A stretch of 64,000 bases of DNA from Limonium bicolor. Lineage: Eukaryota; Streptophyta; Magnoliopsida; Caryophyllales; Plumbaginaceae. The notes under the pieces are model-generated. The model did no database searches. It was not told the DNA's origin and was given only the letters and a program-made list of their open reading frames with translations. The position numbers and the translations under genes were made by a program. Of the stretch, positions 11,665 to 22,710 are shown in pieces. The stretch lies in assembly GCA_023374045.1 (NCBI GenBank), contig CM041777.1:463541827-463605826 (forward strand). Reading direction: 5' to 3'. How positions within the stretch are numbered: the stretch's first letter is position 1; every line of letters begins with the position of its first letter.

Positions 11665-13074
11665 TGTTGGGCAAAAACTATATAACAAAGTATACAAGTA
11701 TATGCAAGGAGTAGGCAAGTGCACCTAATCGGTGTAGTACAACAAGTGTCGTATCCACAAGGAAATTGGTCCTAACTTCCTAGTCTCGGTATTTAGTAAT
11801 TGCAATGAAAACAGTAAAATGGGGTTTAGCCGGTGGCAAGCTTGATTGTGTTGGTTGAGCAATTGCAAGAACAACAAATAAACTAAAGGTGATAATTTAA
11901 TGGATTGGATGGAGAAGTACTTTGGGAATTTGGCAATCACCCAAACTACCTAGATATGCTAGCAACTCTTCTTATGGCATAGTTGTCTTTCTAGAACAAT
12001 AATAATAACTCTCTAAACCAAAGATGAGTTAATTCTTACTTAGTTAATTTTAGCCTTCAAAATCAATTAGGACTAAACTCACTAAGTAGCACTAAGCAAG
12101 TTCTAGAACAAAGCTCCAAATTATGCTCACTAATCCTAGAAGCATAAATCAAGAGTTCTCTCTCAATTTGGTCACAAACCCTAACTCAAAACCAAATTGT
12201 AGATGGGGTTCACCACAAATGCACTCAAGAGATCAATTTGAGAACATTGAAAGATAATTGAGAGAGAAACAACTATATTAAGGCATAATAAAGATTCACA
12301 AGCAAAATCTAGGGTTTGGGTTCAAAGACCCATCCCAAAGCACAATGGGGTACTACTCAAGCATAGAGGAAAGAAAAACTAGAAAAGAGTAAGAAGAAGC
12401 CATTGTTGAAGCTTGGAAGCTTTGGAGAAGGTGAGTTCTTCCTTCTTCTCTTCTTCCTCTTCTTTCTCCTCTTTCTTCTCTTCTTTCACGTTCTTTCTCC
12501 TCTCTTTAGGGTTGAAATCGTGAGTGTTGGATAATGTCAAAGGAGTCCCCAGAATTAGCTTTTAAAAACGCAGATCTGGGCAGATTTTCAGTCCGTCCGA
12601 CCCAGACTGGGTCGGACCCGTGGGTCGGACGGCCTCCGAAGAAGACAGCACGTGAGCAAAATTAAGTATGTCCGACCCATATCCGACCCAGGCTTCTGGG
12701 TCGGACGATTCCAGTAGTTTGGGCGTCTGAGAGACCAGGTTGTCCGACCCAGAGTGGGTCGGACCTGTGGGTCGGACATGATCCAGAAAGTGGCTCTAAC
12801 TTCCTCTGGGCCTAGAATCTTCATCGTGGCTCGGAATTGCTCCCCGTTTGCGGCATTGGAAAGCTTGCTGGATGAGGGATCCGATGATGCTTGCTACTAA
12901 CTCAAAGGAAGCTCAAAAGTATGTTCAAAATGAGCTTTTACCTAATAAGAGATTAAACTCGATTAGTTAACTATTAATCACTAAAACACTCTATTAAGTG
13001 GTGAAACAAGTTATGCATCCAATAGAATAGAAGTAAATGAAGCTCTCAAAATAGCATTATTTCACCACTTATCA
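11665..13074 (-). mobile_element. Athila-type element, 3' LTR
   Basis: 1410 bp, running TGTTGGGC...CTTATCA on the (+) strand, i.e. TGATAAG...CCCAACA in the element's direction. It matches the 5' LTR (22927-24334) except for three substitutions and one 2-bp indel that I could find by eye. This means a recent insertion, or homogenisation of the two LTRs. It holds a palindromic GTCCGACCC array (about 12594-12780) and a pyrimidine-rich CTTCTTCCTCTTCTTTC tract (12435-12505). Confidence 0.95.
12594..12780. repeat. Palindromic TCCGACCC/GGGTCGGA array in the 3' LTR
   Basis: Three clusters of inverted GTCCGACCC and GGGTCGGAC words. One cluster ends in GATTCCAGTAG and the last in GATCCAGAAAG. The same array lies in the 5' LTR at about 23856-24040 and a sharper version at 17091-17343. 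Each cluster can fold into a strong hairpin. The words also contain CCGAC, the core of the plant C-repeat/dehydration-responsive element. Confidence 0.85.
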
Positions 13075-13090
13075 ACTCCCCCACACTTAT
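13075..13090 (-). other. Polypurine tract of the Athila-type element
   Basis: On the (-) strand AAGTGTGGGGGAGT directly abuts the LTR start TGATAAG. This is the expected site for plus-strand DNA priming. Similar AAGTGTGGGGGA words recur inside the element at about 13785-13797 and 13955-13968. Confidence 0.85.
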
Positions 13091-14203
13091 CCATTTGCTT
13101 GTCCTCAAGCAAAATTTGCTAGGAGCCCATAGCAAGAAGGAACATTTACAGCAAGCAAGTCTTTAAATGAATTCTTGAACTTTGGTGAGCAAAATTGTGG
13201 AAAAATCTCAAGAGGAGTGCAACCAACCTTTTCATAGTGACATGGGTGTGCTTAGGGTAAATAAAAATATAGAGCTTCGGGGTATGATCTAGAGTGTTTC
13301 CAAGTGCTTAAAGATCTTTGGACTCGGAGAACTTTTACCATGGCCAACTTCTCTCAAGAATGGGCATTGAGGAAAAACAAAAGGAAAAATAGAGATTTGC
13401 ATTCGATTTTCTTTTGCAACAAGAGATGAGAAGAAATAAATTTTGGCATTTTGCCTTGCTTTACAGAGCACTCAACTCTCATTTGTTGGTTACCGATGGT
13501 GCCTCCCAAATCCTTGTAAAAATTTCCACGAGGAAACACCCCTTAGCAATCCCTAGATGAGAAGATTAGAAAGGACCCCTAAGCAATTAAAATTCACCAA
13601 GAAAGGGATTTATGGAAGCACCGCAATTAATTGCTCCTCAAGAGATTATTTTTTTGAAAAAATTAGGTGGAAAGTTCGAAGCATTCATGGAAAGACTTGC
13701 TTACTACAAATGGAACTACTTTATGGCAGTAATAAGTATGTATAAGGAGATTGCGAAGTGCATCAAACAGAAAAGGTCACTTACTCCCCCACACTTGAGT
13801 AGGACAATGTCCTCATTTGTCAATGCAAAATCCAAGGGGAAATAAGCAGAGGACCTTTTCGATTCCGGTTTTTTTTTTTGTACATAAATTGTAAAGCATT
13901 GGTTAAGTATATATCGAACTAGTACTCCCCTGATTAGACGTGGAGTGGGTAAAGCTTTCCCCCACACTTGAGAGTGTCCGGAGACCGTGGAAAATTGTGC
14001 AATATTTCCTCTTGCAAGTGTCGTATGCTGCGTTGAAAATGCTTGCATACGGGGTGTATGTATCTACAATCATAGACAAAAATAAACTATGTGCAACAGG
14101 ATTCCGAAGAATACACTAATAGCCCAAGGTTAGATAACAAAATGAGACTCATGGATGAGTCTACAATATAATATCCGGAAGGGTTGCGTACAAAAATAAG
14201 AGT
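13091..14203 (-). other. Noncoding 3' region of the Athila-type element
   Basis: Between the env-position ORF and the 3' LTR there is no convincing reading frame; the longest, at 13716-14048, has 110 codons and no recognisable motif. Two extra polypurine-tract-like words (CTCCCCCACACTTG at about 13785 and TTCCCCCACACTTG at about 13955 on the + strand) lie here, as reported for Tat/Athila elements with several candidate tracts. Confidence 0.6.
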
Positions 14204-15466
14204 TTAGTGAACAAGAAAGTACGAGTTTGTAAAGTTTTTAAAAGAAGTGGCAAAAACAACACATAACCATACTCCAAACATAACACAGCAGTAGTTTGAA
14301 ATACAAGTCATCGGGGGGGGGGGGGGGTTTGAAATACAAGTCTCGGGGAGGGGGGGGGGGGTACCAGAGTGGAATTCGTCTCTCATGCGCTGCATCCGGG
14401 CCTCCATCTCAGCCTGCATCTGACGCTGATAAGCGGCCATGCGCTCCTCGAACTCCTGCCTAGAGATGGTGTCTGGTAGTGGCGGGGGCAGAGTAAGGAG
14501 TGGGGCGCTAGTGACCGCTGCTCCGGAGGAGGAGGAACCGGCACTCGGCTGCTCGTCGTCGACATGGTCCTTCACCCAAGTCGTCCCGTCCCAAGAGAAC
14601 CCCATCCGCTGCATGGCGTAGCCATGAATGGAGTCCATCGGGTCGGACACTGGCTCACCAGCAGCCGAGACGCCCTGGTGGACAATCTGGCTGTGCAGGA
14701 AGTGTGGAAAGCCGAGATGGTGAGTGTCCGGCTGCTTCACGATATGCTGCAGGTGGCGGAACATCAGGCCGGAGAGGGAGAGGGGATGGTCTGGGTCCGG
14801 CTGGACCATGTAATCCATCATGTAGCAGTCCATCTGGTTCAGGTCTTTGCTGTCCCGGGGGAGGATGTTGTGGCGAAGGAGTGCGAGCATGACCCTCCGC
14901 ACGGGGTCAGTGACCATGTTCAGGGTCATGATGAGCCGAACCTCTGTCCCACCCTTCTTCTTGCGGCGCTGGACAGGGAGGGTGCTGAGGTAGTGCCTCC
15001 GGTGAGCTGTGAGATCGCCGACGGAGATGCAGGTGGTGTACTGGAGATCCTCGATCGGTAGTCGGAAGAAGCGGAGGAATGTCTCCGTGGTGATCCGAAT
15101 GCGGCGGCCCGCGACATATGAGATAACTGTAGGGGTCCCGTACTCCATCTCGAGGGTCGCATTGGCGTAGAATTCTTTGACCAACCGAGGGCAGTACTGA
15201 CCGCCCATGCGCAAGACACACCCCCAGCTGGTGCGCTCCAGCACCTCCTGGAGGCTGAGGTCAGAGATAAGCTCGGGGTCGACCGTGCGCTCGCGTACGA
15301 ATTCCCGTGAGCGCGGGTTGTTGTACCAGCTTCGCGCCTCCTCACTGATGAAGCGCCCATCAAGAAGGCCCTCTGGTGGACCGGTAGGCACAGGTGCGAG
15401 CTCGATCGCCTGAGAAGTACTGGCGCAACTCTTGCGCTTCTGGGTGCGTCGAGGTCGTCCACTCAT
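14204..15466 (-). CDS. Athila env-position ORF (putative plant transposon protein domain)
   Basis: A single open frame lies downstream of pol and upstream of the polypurine tract, the env position of Athila elements. I prefer the start at 15466 (MSGRPRRTQKRK), giving about 420 residues. An in-frame ATG at 15634 would add a segment with a hydrophobic stretch (FFIDCYCFLLCVFLVCSCCF) that could be a membrane anchor or simply untranslated leader. The core has FYANATLEME and RIRITTETFLRFF, typical of the putative plant transposon domain of plant retroelement ORFs. A proline-rich segment and a Gln/Met/Glu-rich coiled-coil-like stretch (QEFEERMAAYQRQMQAEME) follow. The last residues are read through two poly-C tracts (15 and 11 bases), so the true C-terminus is uncertain. 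It is clearly more GC-rich than its surroundings. Membrane-fusion function is unproven. Confidence 0.7.
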   Translation of the reverse strand: MSGRPRRTQKRKSCASTSQAIELAPVPTGPPEGLLDGRFISEEARSWYNNPRSREFVRERTVDPELISDLSLQEVLERTSWGCVLRMGGQYCPRLVKEFYANATLEMEYGTPTVISYVAGRRIRITTETFLRFFRLPIEDLQYTTCISVGDLTAHRRHYLSTLPVQRRKKKGGTEVRLIMTLNMVTDPVRRVMLALLRHNILPRDSKDLNQMDCYMMDYMVQPDPDHPLSLSGLMFRHLQHIVKQPDTHHLGFPHFLHSQIVHQGVSAAGEPVSDPMDSIHGYAMQRMGFSWDGTTWVKDHVDDEQPSAGSSSSGAAVTSAPLLTLPPPLPDTISRQEFEERMAAYQRQMQAEMEARMQRMRDEFHSGTPPPLPETCISNPPPPPMTCISNYCCVMFGVWLCVVFATSFKNFTNSYFLVH

Positions 15467-16321
15467 GGTGCTGAAACAGCAAGAGCAAACCAAAAAAACA
15501 CACAACAAAAAACAATAACAATCAATAAAGAACGAATTAAAATTTGGGCAGAGTCTCCCCCGTTTTTCTACACTTTTCCCGGTTCTAAGAACCTCCTCAA
15601 TTTCACCCAGAAAGTTTGCCATGCCGTTCACCACGCATAATCATTAACAATCCAATGCACAACATATCAGTCACAAGGATTTCCTGACCATAAAGGTGCT
15701 ATTTCACCAAAATTGGTCACTATAGGCCATAACAATTTTCAATCCAAAAGAGCACTACAGTGGGCAATTTAAGCATAACGAAATCCACAAATATTCTATC
15801 ATAAACCACCACCAATCAACACAGCTCAACCATTGCATTTCGTGACCAAATCAACTAACAATGCAATTTAGTATATTAAGCATAATTCTCAAGCCAAAAC
15901 CCCCCAATTCCCCCTATCTTCATCTCAATTTCCATACAAAACCCTGTAATTAACAATTTGAAGCAATTCAAAGCACCATTTTTGCAAAAATCATAAATTG
16001 TAACATAAGGCTTTGTTTGGTTCGAGTGTAATTGAGCCCAAAGTGTAACTTGCACAAAAATTCATCAAATTGACAAGTTAGGGCTAGAATCACATACCTT
16101 GATGTTTTGTAGCAATAAATGAGTAGAAATTATGTCAATTTGTGGCTAAAAATCGAGAAGGAGGTCGATTTTGGGGGTTAGGGTTTTCTGATGGAGAGGG
16201 GGGTGTGGCGTGCTGGTGTTGGCTGGCGCGGGGTCGGCTCGGTGGTGGCGCGCGACGTGGCGGAGCAGGGCGGCGAGGTTCGGGTGGCGGGTGGCGCAGA
16301 GGTGGCTGGTGGTAGCATGGG
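15467..16321 (-). other. Noncoding spacer between env-position ORF and MITE
   Basis: AT-rich sequence with no convincing frame from 15635 to 16140, then a GC-rich patch (16190-16321) that continues past the MITE at 16930-17040. That patch was evidently one continuous segment before the MITE inserted. It could hold the splice acceptor for a spliced env-position mRNA; I see only generic pyrimidine-rich candidates. Confidence 0.5.
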
Positions 16322-16929
16322 TAGGGCTGCCCAAAAAATTCCGAAACCGCGGTATCCGACTGAAACCGAAGTTAACCGTACCTGTTTTCAGGTTAACCGT
16401 ACCGGTTCTTTCGGTATGGTTAACCGAACCGTGTAAATTGACGGGTTTCGGTTTCGGTAACGGTATTGAATTTTTCATCACGGTTAACCGCTCGGTTAAC
16501 CATGGTTAACCGATTATATAAACAATAAAAAACTTTGAATATTAATGTTCACCTTATATATTAATTAATGTTAAATATTGAGGGAATATGCAAAATATTA
16601 TATTTTTTTGTCATATGTGTTTGATTTGTCACTCATGATTTAGGTGAATAATCAATGTTGTACTATAATATTAATGGTATGGGTCTCATCAATTAAAAAA
16701 ATACACGGTTACAAGATTAACCGATAAAACCGAACCGAACTAAAGGTTAACCGGTCTAAACGGAATGGTAATGGAATCGAAGTTTAGAAAACCGAATTAA
16801 ACGGTTAACCGAATCCGGTTAACCGATCTAAATGGAATGGTAATGGAATTGGATTTTAGAAAACCGAAGACCCGGTTAACCGAAAGCGGTTAACCGAATA
16901 AGGTGGTTAACCTACCATGGGCAGCCCTA
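16322..16929. mobile_element. hAT-type MITE inside the Athila element
   Basis: 608 bp with perfect 12-bp terminal inverted repeats TAGGGCTGCCCA (16322-16333) and TGGGCAGCCCTA (16918-16929). It is flanked by 8-bp target copies AGCATGGG (16314-16321) and AGCGTGGG (16930-16937), which match at 7 of 8 bases. The 8-bp duplication and TAGGG...CCCTA ends place it in the hAT superfamily. Both arms carry many subterminal copies of the palindrome CGGTTAACCG and of AACCG/CGGTT, usual as transposase-binding repeats in such MITEs, while the centre is AT-rich. It encodes nothing, so it would depend on a transposase in trans. Confidence 0.92.
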
Positions 16930-17090
16930 AGCGTGGGTGCTGGTCGCGACGGGAGAGAAGAGCAGAGAGGAGAAGGAATGGCTGCGAGGGAGAGAAGAGA
17001 ACGGGGTCGGGGAAGGGAAGTGAGGAAGAAGATGAGTTTTTTTTACAAAACTCTCAAAACGCTGCGTTTTTTTTTTCAAAATTTTTAGTC

Positions 17091-17343
17091 TGTCCGACCC
17101 ACATCCGACCCAGGACTGTGGGTCGGACGATTCCAGAAAGCGGGGTTGGGAAAATTTTTAGTAGGTCCGACCCAGATCCGACCCGTCCTGTGGGTCGGAC
17201 CATTCCAGAAGGTCAGGTTTCAAAATTTTCAAGATGTCCGACCCAGATCCGACCCAGGTCTGTGGGTCGGACCATTCCAGAAGGTCGGTTTCAAAATTTT
17301 TCAGGCATGTCCGACCCACAGTGGGTCGGACGCATGGGTCGGA
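17091..17343. repeat. Four-unit palindromic CCGAC / ATTCCAGAA array in the Athila internal region
   Basis: Four units of about 60-70 bases. Each reads TCCGACCC, a short gap, TCCGACCC, a short gap, then GGGTCGGAC. In units 1-3 this is followed directly by (G/C)ATTCCAGAA (17130-17138, 17202-17210, 17274-17282) and a spacer containing AAAATTTT. The inverted words form hairpins. CCGAC is the C-repeat/dehydration-element core and TTCCAGAA fits the TTCnnGAA heat-shock element pattern, so a stress-regulatory role is possible but is inference. The array lies between integrase and the env-position ORF. Confidence 0.85.
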
Positions 17344-17578
17344 CATTGCAAAAATTTTCCAAATTCTTTTGTTTTGCTCCACAAATCATTAGCAGCAATC
17401 ACAAGCCCATATAAACCAGAAAAACAATCCAAAACAGCTAAGATAAACAACCACACAAACCAAAAAGAACTTCAAACATTAATACAATAGAATTGCTTAA
17501 AGAGATGGAAAGGAGTCCGGGTTGCCTCCCGGAAAGCTGCCCGTCTTTTTAAAGTCTTTGGCTAGACCATAGGAAGGT

Positions 17579-18247
17579 TTAGATGAAACCTGGTTCCCGA
17601 AGGAAGATAGGACGAGCTTCTACCCGTTTAATGTCACCTCCCACGTAATGCTTGAGCCTCGAACCATTAACCATGAAGGTTCCACCTTTTGTGTTGCTTA
17701 ACTCCACAGCACCATACTGAGTCACCTTAGTGATATTGAAAGGCCCGGCCCAATGAGATTTGAGCTTACCTGGGAATAGCTTTAACCGAGAGTTGTAGAG
17801 TAAGACTCGATCTCCCTCATGGAATTCTCTCTTGAGGATCAATTTATCGTGCCATCTCTTTGTCTTCTCCTTGTAGATCCGGTTGTTCTCATATGCTTCT
17901 TCCCGAATCTCTTCTAAATCCGTCAGCTGAAACTTCCTCTTTTCGCCGGCACTCTTGAGATCGTAATTGAGCGCTTTGACAGCCCAATACGATTTATGTG
18001 CAAGTTCAACCGGTAGGTGACAAGCTTTCCCGTAGACAAGACGGTAAGGGGACATACCAATGGGAGTCTTGTAAGCTGTTCGGTACGCCCATAGTGCATC
18101 ATCAAGCTTTAAGGACCATTCCTTTCTCGAAGAATTTACCGTTTTCTGCAAGATCCATTTCAGCTCTCTAGTGACCTCGGCTTGTCCATTAGTTTGGGGG
18201 TGGTAAGGTAGAGCGACCTTATGTCTCACTCCATACTTCTCCATCAA
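17579..18247 (-). pseudogene. Integrase C-terminal part, open frame of 222 codons
   Basis: This is the longest unbroken end of pol. It starts just before the third catalytic residue (HPQTNGQAE) and holds the integrase C-terminal domain ([26 protein letters not shown]), followed by the [12 protein letters not shown] tail common in Athila. It is separated from the upstream integrase core by one or two frameshifts in 18250-18430 and would not be translated on its own. Confidence 0.85.
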
Positions 18248-21200
18248 AGCTTCGAATTGCTTGTTGCAGAAGTGAGAACCCCATCACTAAGGATTGCTCT
18301 TGGCACTCCAAACCTTGTAAAGATATTTTCTTAGGAACTTGGTCACCACCTTAGCATCATTTGTGGGAGAGGCAACGGCCTCCACCCACTTGGTCACATA
18401 ATCCACAGCTACGAGGATAAAGAGATTGGAGCGAGGAGGAAGGGAAGGGTCCCATGAAGTCTATTCCCCACAAGTCAAATGGTTCAACCTCTAGCATCAC
18501 ATTAAGAGGCATTTCATGTTTTCGGGAAATGTTACCCATCATTTGACAGCGGTCACAGGAAGCAACAAAAGCATGGCAATCTTTGTGTAAGGACTTCCAG
18601 AAGAAACCGGCTTGTAAAACTTTTGCTGCGGTCCTTGCCGGCCCATGATGCCCTCCCACTTCAAGAGAGTGGCAGTGGGTGAGAATGTCTTTCACTTCAT
18701 GCAGGGGCACACATCTCCTTATCACCCCATCAGCACAGGTCTTGAAAAGGTGAGGATCATCCCAGAAGTAGTACTTCGAGTCAGCGAAGAATTTCCTCTT
18801 CTGCTGGTAGGTCAAGTTATGGGGCACCACTCCCCTTGCTAAATAATTTGCAAGATCAGCATACCAAGGATCATCAGCTTCCTTGATCACAAAAACAGTC
18901 TCATCCGGAAAGAACTCGTTTATAGGCACACCTTCATCGGGCACTTCCATGCGAGAGAGATGGTCGGCCACCACATTCTGCACACCCGGTTTATCTCGGA
19001 TTTCGATCTCAAACTCTTGCAGCAACAAAATCCATCTCAACAACCTCGGCTTGGCGTCCTCCTTAGCAAACAAATATTTTAAGGCGGAGTGGTCCGTATG
19101 CACAATCACCTTACTGCCCAAGAGGTAAGAGCGGAACTTATCTAATGCAAAGACAACCGCTAGGAGCTCCTTCTCGGTTGTGGCATAGTTTTTCTGAGCA
19201 TCATTGAGTGTCTTGCTCGCATAGTAGATAGTTCTTAGAATCTTCTCCCTTTTTTGACATAGGGCTGCCCCCACTGCATAGTCGCTTGCATCACACATTA
19301 TTTCAAATGGAAGGCTCCAATCTGGTGACACAACTATCGGGGGTGAGATGAGGCACTCCTTGAGAGTGTTGAAAGATTTCATACAGTCTTCATTGAAATC
19401 AAATTTTGCCTCTTTGGCTAAAAGGTCACACAGAGGTTTTGAGATTTTGGAGAAATCCTTGATGAACCTCCTGTAGAACCCGGCATGGCCAAGAAAGCTT
19501 CTAATGTCTCTAACTGAGGTGGGTGGTGGTAGCTTCTCGATGACTTCAACCTTGGCCCGGTCAACTTCAATTCCATTGGAGGAGATTTGGTGCCCGAGGA
19601 CGATCCCTTCTCTCACCATGAAATGGCATTTCTCCCAATTGAGTACTAGATTGGTTTCCTCACATCGGGAGAGAATGGCGTCTAAATTCTCTAGGCAAGA
19701 GTCGAAGTTGAGCCCAAAGACTGAGAAATCGTCCATGAAAACTTCCATGCTTTTTTCGATAAAGTTGGAGAAGATGGCCATCATACACCTTTGGAAGTTG
19801 CTGGAGCATTGCATAACCCGAAGGGCATTCTTCTATATGCAAACGTTCCATAAGGGCATGTGAAGGTGGTCTTCTCTTGATCTTCAGGGGCTATGGGGAT
19901 TTGGAAGTACCCCGAGTAGCCATCAAGAAAGCAATAAAAGTCTTGCCCGGCTAACCTCTCTAGCATTTGGTCGATGAAGGGCAAGGGGAAGTGATCTTTT
20001 CTTGTAGCAGTGTTCAACTTCCGGTAGTCGATGCACACTCTCCAACCGGTTGTTGTTCTTTGGGGAATCAGCTCCCCCTTTTCATTCGAGACCACCGTGA
20101 TTCCTCCTTTCTTTGGCACCACCTGGGTCGGGCTCACCCATGGACTATCGGATATGGGGTAGATGATCCCTGAGTCAAGTAACTTTAGGACCTCCTTTTT
20201 AACCACTTCCTTCATAATCGGGTTGAGCCGCCTTTGAGGTTGAACAAGTGGCCTGTAGTTATCCTCCATGAAGATTCGATGAGTGAGAAATGGGGATTGA
20301 TACCCTTTATATCGGAGATTGACCAACCAATTGCCCCCTTGTGGTTTCGAAGCACCTTCAACAAACTGTCCTCTTGTTCACCTGTGAGGGAGGAGGAGAT
20401 AATGACAGGTAGATCACAAGGTTCAGTCAGATAAACATATTTTAAATGAGAAGGTAGAAGTTTCATCTCCACGGTGGGAGGCTTCTCTACTGAAGGAGGT
20501 ATTCTTTGCTCGCTTCTCTCCAGTGGTTCCGGTGGTGGGTAATGCGTTCTGAAGTATCTTGGGGCTCTATCCAAAGCAGCTATCATTTCATTCACCTCCG
20601 GATCCATCTCCTGTTCATCATCAGACTCAAGCAAAGCAAAACTCAAAGCATCATAATTAGAGTGAGGGGGTGGATTATTTTGCAAAATGGAGTCAACAAC
20701 ATCTATTGCAAAAATAACCTCCGCATGCGCGGGTCTTTTCACTATCTTAGACATGTCAAACTCAATCTTTTCATCATGAAGACGCAGAATAATCTTCCCT
20801 TTTTCCACATCTATTAAGGTCCTGGCCGTTCTTAAAAACGGACGGCCCAAAATCAAAGGGACCTTAACATCTTCTTCCATATCAATCACTATGAAATCAG
20901 CGGGGAAAACAAAGGTTCCCACAGTCACTACCAAATCCTCAACTTTTCTTTCGGAAGCACTAGAGACCTGTCAGCAAGTTGTAATTGCACAGTAGTAGGA
21001 ATGCACTCACCAATCCCAAGTTTATTAAAAGTTGAAAGTGGCATGAGATTTATACTAGCTCCTAAATCACATAGACCACTACCGCAATTAAAATCACCAA
21101 TAGAACAAGGGATGATAGGCAAACCAGGGTCTCCAAGTTTTGGAGGAGGGTGCCTTAGTAGGACCGCTGAAATTTCATCAGTGAGATGCACCGTTTCAGA

Positions 21201-21299
21201 TTCTAGCAAAGATCTCTTGTTGGTGAGAATGTCCTTCATGAACTTTGCATAGATGGGCATCTGTTTCAAAGCATCAGCAAAAGAAATGTTAATTGTCAA
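17579..21299 (-). pseudogene. pol: Athila-type pol: protease, RT, RNase H, integrase (frameshifted)
   Basis: In the (-) direction: aspartic protease with LCDLGASINLMP (21299-20928) continuing as VPLILGRPFLRTA (20934-20212); reverse transcriptase with [18 protein letters not shown] and the catalytic [10 protein letters not shown] (20326-19700); RNase H with [26 protein letters not shown] and [10 protein letters not shown]; integrase zinc finger [11 protein letters not shown]...CDRCQ, then [11 protein letters not shown]; and the last part, [11 protein letters not shown] (E of the DDE triad) to 17579. Catalytic residues are present, but the frame is broken at about 20930, 19800, 18420 and 18270, mostly by changes that look like one-base indels. 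The product would replicate and integrate the element; as written this copy cannot make it in one piece. Sequencing error in homopolymers is an alternative for some breaks. Confidence 0.9.
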
Positions 21300-21530
21300 T
21301 TTCTTAAAAATACTTAAAAACTTCCCAAATTGCTCATCTAGATTCTTTTCTTTGAGCCTATTCGGGAAAGGAAGTGGAGGGAGATGTTTAACAAGAGTGG
21401 GAGAGATAGGTAATTCAGGAGACTTCTTCTCCTTGGAAATAGTTTCCTGTGGAGATTGAACTTCCTCAGGTATCTCTCGGTCTTCCTTTTGATTTTCTTG
21501 ATTTTGCTTCTCCTGGTCATCAACTTTATC

Positions 21531-22710
21531 TTAGGGAGAGGGTTCATCTAGGAGCCTACCGCTTCTCAAAGTAACCGCCTTAGCTTGGTCCCTTGGGTTA
21601 GGATTCGTTTTACTTGGTAGGGCGCCAGGCTGTCTCTGAGCAAGTTGTTCAGAGATTTGATCGATTTGAGTTTTAAGGCTCTGGTTAAATGTCTTCTTGT
21701 CCCTCGATGTAACTTTTCCCTTCACAAAAATGGGTCTCATGGGGACCCGCACATATAGCACACCCCTCTGTGGCTCAAGTAGAAGATGATGAAGCTACAG
21801 ATTTTGCATTCTCTTTCTGGGCTGTAGCAAGCTTCTCCACCATCTTTGTGAGTGAGGATATTTGGGCGGAAAGATGGTCGGATGGTTCAACATGAAGTAG
21901 ACCGGCCGCTCTTGGAGTTCTTCCCTTACTTCTGGCCCATTGCCTCGTGTTGCTTGTCATCGTCTCAAGAAGTGCCATTCCTTCTTCAGGGGACTTGGTC
22001 ATGAAACTACCTCCCGCGGATGAATTCACAAGCAACCGGTTCGCATCGTCAAGCCCATTAAAGAAAGATAGGCATAACGATTGATCATCCAACCCATGAT
22101 GGGAGCAGTTCATCAACATCTCCTTGAACCGGTCCCATGCATCGTACAAGGTTTCTCCGGGCTCTTGGCAGAATGTATTGATCTCTCCAATCAGTTGCCT
22201 CGTCCTACTAGTCGGGTAGTACTTGGCAAGGAACTTTTGGGCCATTTGTACCCATGTTTGGATTGATTGAGACGGTAAACTTCTAAACCATCTTGATGCG
22301 GAGTCGGATAGGGAATGGGGGAAAAGCTGCAACCGGATTCTCTCCTTTACGTTACCGTCTTTTCCGAAGGAATTACAAAAATCAAGGAAGAGACTCAGGT
22401 GGTTCGGAGCATCATCAGGATTTGCTCCACTGAATTTTCCTAAGTCCCGAACAGCAGTGACGTAGTGAGTCTTGAATACCCATTGTCCGGCCTCTTGAGG
22501 CGTCAACACCGGTAGGACTATGGCCGAAGGCCTCCCTTCGATATCCGGCTGGTGGTAATCAGAGAGCGCTCGGTGTTGCTGCTGCCCATTATTCATGATT
22601 TCTGGGTTCTCATCCGCCATGTGTAAACCTCTTATGCGTCTTCTAAGAGTGCGCTCAAGTTTGGATCTCGGACTAGCTAGCGGGGAGCTACTAGACCGAG
22701 TGTTTGGCAT
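21531..22710 (-). pseudogene. gag: Athila-type gag, with a frameshift near the zinc knuckle
   Basis: The main frame (22710-21775) starts MPNTRSSSSPLASPR and holds the plant retrotransposon gag domain, with LQLFPHSLSDSASRWFRSLP and FLAKYYPTSRTRQLIGEI. It forms the nucleocapsid that packages element RNA. I chose the start at 22710 because the 10 upstream residues to 22740 look like read-through. Near 21760 a CYMCGSP zinc-knuckle start is followed by a frame change, with the second half in another frame (21761-21531, ending LRSGRLLDEPSP). The packaging knuckle is therefore split. In intact relatives gag runs on into protease. Confidence 0.85.

Noticed and set aside
12588..12824. 78-codon frame in both Athila LTRs (also 23848-24084), and frames in 16917-17490.
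   Set aside because: They arise from the palindromic CCGACCC array, giving Arg/Thr/Pro-rich repeats with no coding signature.
13289..13845. Several 60-77 codon frames between the env-position ORF and the 3' LTR.
   Set aside because: Short, overlapping and on both strands, with no motif; the region is the element's 3' noncoding part.
14439..15061. Frames of 60 to 178 codons on both strands within the env-position region.
   Set aside because: Shadows of the GC-rich env-position ORF in other frames; only the 14204-15634 frame has family motifs.
17091..17343. Possible CRISPR array, because of regular palindromic repeats with spacers.
   Set aside because: Repeats are degenerate, only four units occur, spacers are similar to each other, and the context is a plant retrotransposon.
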